From: UBA4644 sp964541085
Lineage (GTDB): Bacteria; Bacillota; Clostridia; Oscillospirales; Butyricicoccaceae
NCBI GenBank assembly: GCA_964541085.1
Contig: CAZIPA010000014.1
Span: 1 to 47,506 of the forward strand
Length of the DNA stretch: 47,506 nt
Direction of reading: 5' to 3'
In this document: positions 9,301-15,853 of the stretch, one piece after another
How positions within the stretch are numbered: the stretch's first letter is position 1
Layout: each line of letters begins with the position of its first letter
Notes under the pieces: generated by a model
Told to the model about the DNA's origin: nothing
Seen by the model: the letters and a program-made list of their open reading frames with translations, nothing else
Databases searched by the model: none
Made by a program: the position numbers and the translations under genes

Positions 9301-11829
9301 AACCATGGTGTTTTCAGCCACCACTTTGCCGGTATTCTTGTCCAGCTTTTTGATGGTATTGCTCACATAGGTGACGATGCAGTCGTCCACCAGAATGGGA
9401 GAACCGGGAGCGGCAGCCCAGCCGGTGCCGTACTTGACGGCCCACAGCAGCTCGGCATCCTCGGGATCATAGGGGGTCTTTGCCTCGGTAATGCCCAGAT
9501 GATTGCTGCCGTTGCGGAAGTTGGGCCACTCGGCAGGAATGTCGGTGTTCAGGTCGGCGTTTTCTTCCGCTGCCTCCAGCGTAAACACCAGATCCTCCAT
9601 GTCATTTCCAGCGGTGAAGGTCATTTCCTGACCTACATAGCCGCTTGCCGTGACCGTGCAGGTGTATTCATAACCTTCGACCATGGCGTAGCTGCCATCT
9701 TCGCCGGGAAGGATGCGCTCGCCGTAGCTGTCCACCAGACAAATCAGAGCATTCTCCGGTGTAGCCGTGATGCCAGTCATGCAGAATCCGTGCCGCTGGA
9801 CAGTGACGGTATAGGTTTCGCTGTAGGTGCCATCGCTGACCGCAACGGTCACAACATTTTCACCCAGCTCCAGCGCAATTTCGCCGGATTCGCTGCCATT
9901 ATAGGTGACAGTATAGTCTTCCTTGTAAGGCTCGGCCTGAATAACAATGGTTTCTGCGGTTGTGTCCACCGTGTAAGCTTTGGTGTTGGCATCAAAGCTC
10001 TTGTCCATGTGGCCGGCATCTACCGTAAGAGCACTCAGCTCGGGCGTTCTGACGGTTTTCACCGTGTAGGTCTGGGTGTCTTCTCCCACACCTGCCGTAA
10101 CTGTCGCCGTGTTGGTTTTCCCGTCTCTTCCGAAATTCGCCATGTAGCTGCCGAAACCGGCCTTCACGGTTTCGGATTTCGCCGTGTTATTATACAGATT
10201 CGTCCAGGCAAGGGTCATCGTGGAACCCTCCGGAGCCGCATCCGACAGGCTGGCCCAGCAGTAAGCGTTTCCCACGCTCACCGGCAGCAGCAGCGTATAG
10301 GTGTGTGTAGCCGGATCAAAGGACGGGTTCAGTGTGTAAATCGTGCCTTTGGCAGCACTGCTGAGCTGTGTAAATTCCAGCGTGGCCAGATAGCCCGCAT
10401 CCGCCTCCGCAGGGAACACATATCCGCACTGGTCGCACTTGCCGTCCCCGTCCGTGTCCGCACAGTCTTCGCTGGAAGCTTCGCCCTGCGCTTCGCCGCA
10501 ATTGACACAGGTGACGGTGACAGTATGCGTGCCGTCCTCGTTGGAGACATAGGCATTCTCGGTTTCGGCATGGTCACAGATGCTCTCCTGCCACACAAGC
10601 ACAGGGAAGCCATCGTTGACATTGCCGACATCCTTCTTAAAGGCGCTGCCCAGCGTGGCTGCCAGCTCCTTCAGCTCGTCATCGGTGATGACCTGAGCAG
10701 AGGCCGCAGAGGCATCATTGGTTCCAAAGGCGGGTTCGCTGGTGACATAGCAGTTGATGACCTTATAGGTATCGCCGCCATTATTGCGGCCCACCAGTGT
10801 GCCGTTATACGAATAGCCCTCCTTTCCTGCGTTGCACACCCATCCGGTGCTGTAGCAGTTTTCCACGGTGCAGGCATCGCCTGCGCCATAGGCGTAGAAC
10901 ATCCAGCCCACGATGCCGCCCGCATACTCACCCGCATACTCATCACCAATGACCATGCCGGTATTGTAGCAGTTGGTGATTTCGCAGCTGTAAGTGCCGT
11001 ACAGAGTATATCCGGCAATACCGCCGATGCGCTTGACGCCGGAAACGGCACCGCTGTTGTAGCAGCCGTCCGCAGTAAACACCCGGCCGCTGGTAATGCC
11101 GCCTACATAGTCGTTGGCGCTGTAGACGCTGCCTTCGTTGCCGCAGTTGGTGAAATGCACATCGTATGCATCGCCCACAATGCCGCCGGTGGCATTCGTT
11201 TTGCTGTCACTTACATCTTTGGCATTATTGACCTCGACCTTCGAGACAACGCCGCTGATGTCTGCATAGAGCGCACGGCCAACAATGCCGCCCACATAGG
11301 AGCCGCCCTGATTGGTGGCAGTATTCTTATCCCCCACTTCGACGGAGCCTTCCACCGTCAGGTCGCAGATCTCCGCACGGTTGGTGGCGCTTTTGCCTTC
11401 CACAGAGCCAAAGAGGCCGAGGTAGACTGTGTCGCTGTCGCTTTCCAGTTCGACATTGATGCTCAGGCCGGAGATGGTATAGCCATCGCCGTCAAAGCTG
11501 CCGGAGAAGGGATTGTTCTCCGTGCCGATGGGGGTCCATTCGCCGGTCAGCGTGATGTCGCCGGTAAGACGGCCCTTCAGCGCGCCGTTGCCGCCGTTGA
11601 CCTCCTGCGCAAACCAGCGGAGAGCCTCTTCGCTGTCCAGCAGGTACACGCCGTCCTGTTCGGCGGGGGTGTAAGCCTCTTCCAGAGGCTCCTCCGTGTC
11701 AGCTTCCGCTTCCACCTGGGGTTCCACATCCACCTGTGCTTCCGCTTCTGTTTCCGCAAACGCAGAAACCGGGGCGAAGTTCAGCACCATGACTGCCGCC
11801 AGAAGCAGACTGATGATTCTTTTTTTCAT
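6394..11829 (-). CDS. Giant secreted dockerin protein: beta-helix, beta-propeller, DUF4430-like domain
   Basis: 1811 aa from an ATG at 11827-11829. An AAGGAAGGAA site supports this start over an in-frame one 22 codons upstream, and translation begins directly with a signal peptide (MKKRIISLLLAAVM). In order: GLUG-type right-handed beta-helix (about 86-413, repeated GGIVG and NCYNTG motifs); a Cys-rich CxxC region with DTDGDGKCDQCG; a beta-sandwich; a cadherin-like beta-sandwich (about 590-680); a quinoprotein (PQQ)-like beta-propeller (about 763-1190, WPNFRNGSNHLG opening, repeated W and GxIxA strands); a second CxxC region; an Ig-like stretch; a DUF4430-like, transcobalamin-type module (about 1470-1633, LHLYIYALE, NLIYYQNYAYP, GWGSTADQILLEDGD); and a C-terminal type I dockerin (about 1753-1811) with two canonical loops, DVNGDGVLSLLD and DLNGDGTISLQD. 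No catalytic domain was recognised, so a binding role is inferred. Confidence 0.88.
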   Translation of the reverse strand: MKKRIISLLLAAVMVLNFAPVSAFAETEAEAQVDVEPQVEAEADTEEPLEEAYTPAEQDGVYLLDSEEALRWFAQEVNGGNGALKGRLTGDITLTGEWTPIGTENNPFSGSFDGDGYTISGLSINVELESDSDTVYLGLFGSVEGKSATNRAEICDLTVEGSVEVGDKNTATNQGGSYVGGIVGRALYADISGVVSKVEVNNAKDVSDSKTNATGGIVGDAYDVHFTNCGNEGSVYSANDYVGGITSGRVFTADGCYNSGAVSGVKRIGGIAGYTLYGTYSCEITNCYNTGMVIGDEYAGEYAGGIVGWMFYAYGAGDACTVENCYSTGWVCNAGKEGYSYNGTLVGRNNGGDTYKVINCYVTSEPAFGTNDASAASAQVITDDELKELAATLGSAFKKDVGNVNDGFPVLVWQESICDHAETENAYVSNEDGTHTVTVTCVNCGEAQGEASSEDCADTDGDGKCDQCGYVFPAEADAGYLATLEFTQLSSAAKGTIYTLNPSFDPATHTYTLLLPVSVGNAYCWASLSDAAPEGSTMTLAWTNLYNNTAKSETVKAGFGSYMANFGRDGKTNTATVTAGVGEDTQTYTVKTVRTPELSALTVDAGHMDKSFDANTKAYTVDTTAETIVIQAEPYKEDYTVTYNGSESGEIALELGENVVTVAVSDGTYSETYTVTVQRHGFCMTGITATPENALICLVDSYGERILPGEDGSYAMVEGYEYTCTVTASGYVGQEMTFTAGNDMEDLVFTLEAAEENADLNTDIPAEWPNFRNGSNHLGITEAKTPYDPEDAELLWAVKYGTGWAAAPGSPILVDDCIVTYVSNTIKKLDKNTGKVVAENTMVEKSSYSIVPATYAEGMIFVGLSGGRIQAFNAETLESLWVYTDKLGGQPNCPITYQDGYIYAGFWNSETKDANFACISVTDENPDETTEAKLASWTYCRAGGFYWAGAYVSENGKYVVVGTDDGVSGSKTESASLLVFEAATGKLVDSWDGIRGDIRSNVSHDPQSDRVFFTSKGGVLCNAKIDWETGEISDTHITVIQDSKGNEYAMSTCTPSVYNGRIYIGVAGTSQFGASSGHGIAVYSLEEDGEMTQAYVYDILGYPQTSAMVSVGYVTDEDDSVYIYLPYNMTPGGISVLKDAPGQTAPIATTGEGYSEVFTPVSPLNQYCICSTIADSYGTIYYKNDSCYVMAISSKLVSLGVTEDLEYTYDSATNKLTVTQGSIFVTMKNGLTRDVSDYVTYDAEKGQIVYTYGFDSANYGLKELRYCFTHKGEKEIRYEQLPDQLGIKHQTTVVCAYCGAVTDTVTTACVDLDKNGLCDDCGAKLYSVGLKISIAGGFDEPVTWYPVNGTAEALSVNATSNYPNGTLSYQWYYSLEEDSYSSAIAVEGANDSTFTPDTGEETSMRFYFCEATLTIGENSWKVHCGQQPVIICPQPTVTAYFSVTDDDQFVVGDNGTGENGGSGEAVAMKEYTVPYFDLALYGLEDFYFVSETYGENPDNPGLPGSSLTPGTAAYAFGKVTLLHLYIYALELDYCGLEPAEAGKGYLYDANLLGTEVLSISGSPGSFFMQEFWGHDLNLIYYQNYAYPLASEGWGSTADQILLEDGDIVTLSMYTSWSFFGDSKAGYLHLGLADDATVVETGVEIGQESLELTLYRSWNDMMGGGGTAHFVATDEIKVYCAAADDLPGGDVTRWTYVGTTDESGNLTADLSALNLKAGKTYIFAVAGQLGEENSGDIVSCAGGIRVRVADPGTGDVNGDGVLSLLDVLLLQQYVAKRVGADKLNVAAADLNGDGTISLQDVLLLQQRVAKQN

Positions 11830-11985
11830 GCTTGTTTCCTTCCTTTCGTGATGGTATCTATCACGCAATGCCCTGCTTGGCTTCCCCAGCGGCAATCTCC
11901 CGCTTGCGGCCCGGGAGACGAACCTCCGGCTATTCCAGTCAGCTCACGCTTGGAATCAAAGCATCCGCATTTCGTTACAATAATA
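11830..11985 (-). promoter_or_regulatory. Structured leader of the giant dockerin gene
   Basis: The 186-base gap before the 1811-aa gene can fold into several small hairpins on the minus strand: ATTCCA/TGGAAT, GGAG/CTCC, and TCTCCCG pairing with CGGGAGA around 11897-11919. A weak -10 (TATATT near 11983) is visible without a good -35. No intrinsic terminator is present, so read-through from the upstream riboswitch transcript is possible. The leader does not match a riboswitch class I know. Confidence 0.4.
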
Positions 11986-12015
11986 TAAAATGGAAATCCG
12001 AAAAGAAAACGCCGG

Positions 12016-12171
12016 TCAGAGCTGGATGCTGCGGCGAATCTCCTCCACCCGCACAGGCTTTCCCGCCTGAATCACCACCCGCAGTTCTCCGTAATCCATG
12101 CCCCGCAGAATGGCCAAAAGCTTCCGCTCCTGCTCTGTCAGGGTGACAGCAGGCGACTGTTCCTTTTCCAT
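12016..12171 (-). CDS. yezD: Small DUF2292 (YezD-like) protein
   Basis: 51 aa beginning MEKEQSPAVTLTEQE, with core LLAILRGMDYGELRVVIQ and end KPVRVEEIRRSIQL. This pattern is typical of the DUF2292/YezD family of small Firmicutes proteins (about 50-60 aa), whose role is unknown. The start at 12171 has an AGGAAGG site. The longer in-frame extension to 12273 would read through the terminator stem and is rejected. It is the first gene after a cobalamin riboswitch and its terminator, so it should be expressed mainly when cobalamin is low. In other genomes the family often sits near sulfur-assimilation genes (recalled, not checked); none is seen here. The surface-protein genes follow in the same direction. 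Confidence 0.75.
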   Translation of the reverse strand: MEKEQSPAVTLTEQERKLLAILRGMDYGELRVVIQAGKPVRVEEIRRSIQL

Positions 12172-12203
12172 GCTCCCGATCCTTCCTTTCCCGCCCTTTC
12201 CGG

Positions 12204-12239
12204 CAAAAATAAAAGCTGCGGCGAAAAAATCGCCGCAGC
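12204..12239 (-). terminator. Intrinsic terminator of the cobalamin riboswitch
   Basis: On the minus strand a perfect 10-bp stem GCTGCGGCGA/TCGCCGCAGC (12215-12224 and 12230-12239) is followed by TTTTATTTTT. It lies between the riboswitch aptamer and the 51-aa gene, where a transcription-attenuation expression platform is expected. Confidence 0.92.
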
Positions 12240-12311
12240 CGTAGTGTTCTCTGCGTTCCTGCCCATTGCTCACAAAAACCGCAGGGCCATATGCCCGCAG
12301 TTCGGCTCACA

Positions 12312-12545
12312 CATTCACCAAGTCTTCTGGCTCGCGCATTATGGGAAAGGCTCCCTGCGTCTGTGATTTTACCTTCTCACGCGATACCGCGCAATGGCCG
12401 ACTTTCGTCGAAATCACAGCCTCATGCACATACAGCTAACGGATCCAAGCTCCGGATTCTCACCGGATTCCTTTTAACCTCCGCTGTTTCCATCGGAGGT
12501 CGATGATGCGATGTATGCAGTTGTAGGCGGAGGCGTTTGCCCCCT
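12312..12545 (-). ncRNA. Cobalamin (B12) riboswitch aptamer
   Basis: Read on the minus strand, the segment shows the conserved B12-box features. AAAGGAATCCGGTGAGAATC (near 12450-12475) is followed by CCGGAGC, and the 3' end carries GCGAGCCAGAAGACTTGG (near 12314-12333), matching the conserved GCNAGCCAGGAGACC element. Between them lie helical arms (TGTGATTTCGAC pairing with GTAAAATCACA) typical of the cobalamin class. A sigma-A promoter lies just upstream and an intrinsic terminator downstream, so the expected action is premature termination when cobalamin is bound. The linked genes are the 51-aa DUF2292 gene and, if there is read-through, the surface-protein cluster. Confidence 0.9.
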
Positions 12546-12557
12546 TGCCCAGCATTC

Positions 12558-12586
12558 AGTATAGCACGACCGCCTTTTCTTGTCCA
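12558..12586 (-). promoter_or_regulatory. Sigma-A promoter of the riboswitch transcript
   Basis: Minus-strand -35 TGGACA (12581-12586), a 17-bp spacer and an extended -10 TGCTATACT (hexamer 12558-12563). Transcription would start about 7 bases further left, just before the riboswitch. Confidence 0.85.
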
Positions 12587-12637
12587 CCCCTTTCACAAAA
12601 TATTTTTTTGCAGCAGCGCTGCGTCGCCGTGCGCTGT

Positions 12638-12685
12638 AAAAAAGCACTTTGCCCCACCGCTGGCATGGGCGGCAGGGCAGAGTGC
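12638..12685 (-). terminator. Terminator of the 2-oxoacid degradation operon
   Basis: On the minus strand GCACTCTGCCC..CCGC pairs with GCGG..GGGGCAAAGTGC and is followed directly by TTTTTT (12638-12643). It separates the aminotransferase gene from the riboswitch promoter. Confidence 0.85.
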
Positions 12686-12708
12686 AGTCAAAAAGAGAAA
12701 GGAGAGTG

Positions 12709-13887
12709 TTATGATTCCTGAATCAATTCCCGGAACAGGGGCAGGCTCCGGCGGATCATATCATAATCCACACAGGTGCTCAGGCGGAAATAGCCGGGAC
12801 AGCCGAAATCATCTCCCGGCACCAGCAGCAGTCCCCGCTCCTTGGCCCGCTGAGAAAAGGCCTGTGCATCGCCGCCGGGGGCCTCTGCAAAGAGATAAAA
12901 GGCACCCTGGGGTCTGACGCAGCGATAGCCATATTCCGTCAGCGACTGATACAGCAGTCTGCGGTTCCGGTCATAGGTGTCCACATCGGGCCGCAGATCG
13001 GTACAGCGGGCAATCACCTGCTGCATCAGCGACGGCGCACACACATGACCCTGCACCCGGGCCGCACCCATCACCGCCGCCATCAGCTGACGGTTGTCCG
13101 TTACCCAGGAGGGGATGCAGATATAGCCGATGCGCTCGCCGGGCATGGACAGGGATTTGGAATAGGAATAGCAGAGAATCGTATCATCGTAAATCTCCGG
13201 CACAAAGGGGACCTCCGTCCCGTCATAGGCCAGCTCCCGATAGGGCTCGTCAGAGATGAGATAGATGGGGTGGCCCGACTCCCGGCTCTTGCGGGTTAGC
13301 ATTTCCGCCAGCTGCTCCAGCGTCTCCCGGCTGTAGATCACGCCGGAGGGATTGTTGGGAGAATTGATGATGACCGCCTGGGTATGCTCGTTGATGCGTT
13401 CCTCCAGCGCCGCCATGGGAATCTGAAACTCCGGCACATCCGGCGGGGTCAGCACAAATTTCGAGCCGGCCCCCTCCACAAAGACGGCATATTCCGGGAA
13501 ACAGGGGGCGATGGCCACAATCTCCGAGCCCTCTACCCGCAGTGCGGAAAATACTGCCGTCAGCGCCGGGGCTGCACCGCAGGTGAAAAACAGGTCCTCC
13601 GGAAAAATCTCCCGTCCGGTGCGGGCGGTGATATCGTCTGCCACCCGTTTTCTGGCCTCCACCGCGCCGGAGGCAGGGGTATAGCTATGCAGCGCCACCG
13701 GGTCGTTGTCTGCCAGCGCCGCCAGCTGCTCTGCCACCTGTCCGGGCGCCGGTACGGAGGGATTGCCCAGGGAATAATCATAGACATTTTCCGGGCCGAT
13801 TTTCCGGGCCAGCTCCAGCCCATATTCAAACAGTTCCCGGATGCAGGAGCGCTTTGCGCCCAGCTGATACATTTCCTGTGATACCAT
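12709..13887 (-). CDS. PLP-dependent aminotransferase, class I/II
   Basis: 392 aa, the usual length for fold-type I aminotransferases of the aspartate/aromatic group. Visible signatures are LGNPSVPAP near the N-terminus, INSPNNPSGVIY (substrate and cofactor loop), the ISDEPYREL Asp that binds the PLP ring nitrogen, and SYSKSLSMPGERIGY holding the Schiff-base Lys. It is last in an operon with iorAB and a CoA-transferase (34-base gap). The likely role is therefore to make aryl- or branched-chain 2-oxo acids for the ferredoxin oxidoreductase, rather than general aspartate metabolism. Substrate specificity is inferred from context only. The ribosome site (AAAGGA) is about 12 bases from the ATG, slightly long. 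Confidence 0.92.
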   Translation of the reverse strand: MVSQEMYQLGAKRSCIRELFEYGLELARKIGPENVYDYSLGNPSVPAPGQVAEQLAALADNDPVALHSYTPASGAVEARKRVADDITARTGREIFPEDLFFTCGAAPALTAVFSALRVEGSEIVAIAPCFPEYAVFVEGAGSKFVLTPPDVPEFQIPMAALEERINEHTQAVIINSPNNPSGVIYSRETLEQLAEMLTRKSRESGHPIYLISDEPYRELAYDGTEVPFVPEIYDDTILCYSYSKSLSMPGERIGYICIPSWVTDNRQLMAAVMGAARVQGHVCAPSLMQQVIARCTDLRPDVDTYDRNRRLLYQSLTEYGYRCVRPQGAFYLFAEAPGGDAQAFSQRAKERGLLLVPGDDFGCPGYFRLSTCVDYDMIRRSLPLFRELIQES

Positions 13888-13921
13888 AAGAAAACCGTGT
13901 CCTTTCTGAAAATGAGATGGT

Positions 13922-15256
13922 TCAGCGGCAGCTCCGCCGCCAGATCTTCTGCTCCTCCGCCGCCCGGATCAGCTCCTCCCGGAAATCCGGATGGGCGATG
14001 GATACCAGTGCCTCTGCCCGCTGCCAGGTGGAAAGGCCCGCCAGATTGACGCAGCCATATTCCGTCACCAGATAAAACGCCTGACTGCGGGGTGCGGAAA
14101 TGATATCCCCCCGGAAGGCGGGCACAATGCGGGAATGGCGCACGCCCGCCTTGTCCATATAAGAAGAGGTCATGCAGATAAACGCCTTTCCGCCGGGGGA
14201 CATGGCCGCGCCGGTGAGAAAGTCCAGCTGGCCGCCGGTGCCGCTGATCTGCCGTGTGCCGGAGCTTTCCGAGCTGATCTGGCCGTAAAGATCCACCGCC
14301 ACACAGTTGTTGATGGAGATCATATTTTCAATGCTGCCGATGGTAGTCAGGGCGTTTACATATTCCAGCGGCCCCGCCGTGACGGCAGGATTGCAGTCTA
14401 CCCAGTCGTACAGCTGCTGAGTGCCGAACACCATGCCTGTCATGCCCTTGCCGGGATGGAGGCGCATATGGCGGTTGGTGAGCTTGCCCGCCTGAAACAG
14501 CTGATAATAGGCATCGCCGCACAGCTCGGTGTGCATTCCGAAATCCTTCAGATCAGACTGGGCCAGCAGTGCCCCCACCACATTGGGCAGAGAGCCGATG
14601 CCCAGCTGCAGGGCTGCGCCGGAGGGAATCTCCGGCACCAGCAGGTTGGCAATGGCGATCTCCTCCGGAGAGGGCTGGGCCAGCGGGAACTGGGGCAGGG
14701 GCGGATGCTCGCCCTCCACCACAAAGTCCACCTCGTCAATGTGGATCACCTCGTCAAAGCCGCCCAGAATCCGGGGCAGACGCTCATTGACCTCCAGAAT
14801 CACAATGTCCGCCCGATCCAGAATCTGCTTTGCCACGCCGGTGGCGCAGGAAAGGTTGAAATAGCCGTGGCGATCCATGGCTGTGACGCTCATCATGGCC
14901 ACATTCACCGTTAGAAAATTGCGGTAATACCAGGTGTTGTTCCGGAACACCATGGGGATAAAGCTGCACAGGCCCCGGTCGCTGAGCTTGCGCTCATAGG
15001 CGGAAAAATGCCAGCTGTTATAGCAGAAATGCTCTCTTGTGGGGTCACATTCCACCGTCTCCAGCGGCCCGAACATGAGATTGCCCCGCAGCTTGACATC
15101 CGTCAGCTCGTCCCGCCGCCTGGCCAGCGCCCGATCCAGCAGCACGGGAAAGCCCACATTGGAGGTATAGTCCACCCAGTCGCCGCTTTTTACCACCTGC
15201 ACCGCCTGCTCCGGCGTGCGCAGCTTGGCCCGATAGGCGGCATATACATCATTCAC
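13922..15256 (-). CDS. Acetyl-CoA hydrolase/transferase family CoA-transferase
   Basis: A GTG at 15254-15256 with a perfect AGGAGG eight bases upstream is preferred, giving 444 aa; an earlier in-frame ATG at 15295 lies within iorB. The protein belongs to the family of 4-hydroxybutyrate and butyryl-CoA:acetate CoA-transferases. Visible are the N-terminal SGDWVDYTSNVGFP, ILEVNERLPRILGG, QLGIGSLPN and the GMHTELCGD segment, whose Glu is at the position of the catalytic Glu that forms the CoA thioester. The C-terminal half has ISGTGGQLDF and VTEYGCVNL. In this operon it would move CoA from an arylacetyl- or branched acyl-CoA to an acid such as acetate or butyrate. The substrate cannot be read directly; a general butyrate role is an alternative. 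Confidence 0.9.
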   Translation of the reverse strand: MNDVYAAYRAKLRTPEQAVQVVKSGDWVDYTSNVGFPVLLDRALARRRDELTDVKLRGNLMFGPLETVECDPTREHFCYNSWHFSAYERKLSDRGLCSFIPMVFRNNTWYYRNFLTVNVAMMSVTAMDRHGYFNLSCATGVAKQILDRADIVILEVNERLPRILGGFDEVIHIDEVDFVVEGEHPPLPQFPLAQPSPEEIAIANLLVPEIPSGAALQLGIGSLPNVVGALLAQSDLKDFGMHTELCGDAYYQLFQAGKLTNRHMRLHPGKGMTGMVFGTQQLYDWVDCNPAVTAGPLEYVNALTTIGSIENMISINNCVAVDLYGQISSESSGTRQISGTGGQLDFLTGAAMSPGGKAFICMTSSYMDKAGVRHSRIVPAFRGDIISAPRSQAFYLVTEYGCVNLAGLSTWQRAEALVSIAHPDFREELIRAAEEQKIWRRSCR

Positions 15257-15272
15257 AGGGATATCCTCCTTT

Positions 15273-15851
15273 TTATACCGCATCGTGTCCCGCACGGAAG
15301 GCCCGCAGATTCAGCTCCCGCAGCTTTGCCGGAACAGTCTCTGCCACAACGGCCTCCCAGTCGGTGATATCGTCCATACACAGCGCCTTGACCATGCTGC
15401 CGAACAGCACGATGTTGGCACATTTCCGGTTGCCCAGTCCAGCGGCGATTTCCTCCGCGTTGAGCACAAAGCAGCGATAATGCTGCTGCATGGCCTCCAG
15501 ACAGCCCTGAGGATACTGGGCCAGTCCGGCTGCCGTGGTGGAGGAATCCATCTGATAGGCGTTGATGACCGCCACGCCGTCGGGCTTGAGATAGTCCGCA
15601 TAGCGCACGGCCTCCATCTCTTCAAAGGCCACGATGATATCCGCCGCACCCTTGCCGATCACCGGCGACCAGACCTTTTCGCCCCAGTGTACCTGAGTGG
15701 AGACGCTGCCGCCCCGCTGGCTCATGCCGTGAACCTCGGACATTTTTACATCATACCCGGCCTTCATCAGACCGTTGACCAGAACCCTGGCCGTCAGGAT
15801 GGCGCCCTGACCGCCCACGCCCACCAGAAGGGCACTTTTCTTTTCCATCAT
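15273..15851 (-). CDS. iorB: Indolepyruvate ferredoxin oxidoreductase, beta subunit
   Basis: 192 aa from an ATG at 15851 (AAGGAG, 8 bases). A longer open frame to 15920 overlaps iorA and lacks a site. The sequence has LLVGVGGQGAILTARVL, the gamma-type domain glycine motif, then MSEVHGMSQRGGSVSTQVHWG, typical of IorB. It forms a complex with IorA that decarboxylates aromatic 2-oxo acids to aryl-acetyl-CoA with ferredoxin as acceptor, in the cytoplasm. The start overlaps or touches the iorA stop (15854), suggesting translational coupling. Confidence 0.94.
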   Translation of the reverse strand: MMEKKSALLVGVGGQGAILTARVLVNGLMKAGYDVKMSEVHGMSQRGGSVSTQVHWGEKVWSPVIGKGAADIIVAFEEMEAVRYADYLKPDGVAVINAYQMDSSTTAAGLAQYPQGCLEAMQQHYRCFVLNAEEIAAGLGNRKCANIVLFGSMVKALCMDDITDWEAVVAETVPAKLRELNLRAFRAGHDAV

Positions 15852-15853
15852 GG

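Noticed and set aside
11885..11930. Possible second cobalamin or c-di-GMP riboswitch in the giant-gene leader
   Set aside because: It lacks the B12-box elements and the conserved c-di-GMP core; only generic hairpins are present.
6379..11988. An 1869-residue open frame on the plus strand
   Set aside because: It is antisense to the dockerin gene. Its product has no signal peptide, domain or ribosome site and has the Gly/His/Ala bias typical of shadow frames.
12172..12273. N-terminal extension of the 51-aa DUF2292 protein
   Set aside because: It would translate the riboswitch terminator stem; the shorter start has a ribosome site and the family's usual length.
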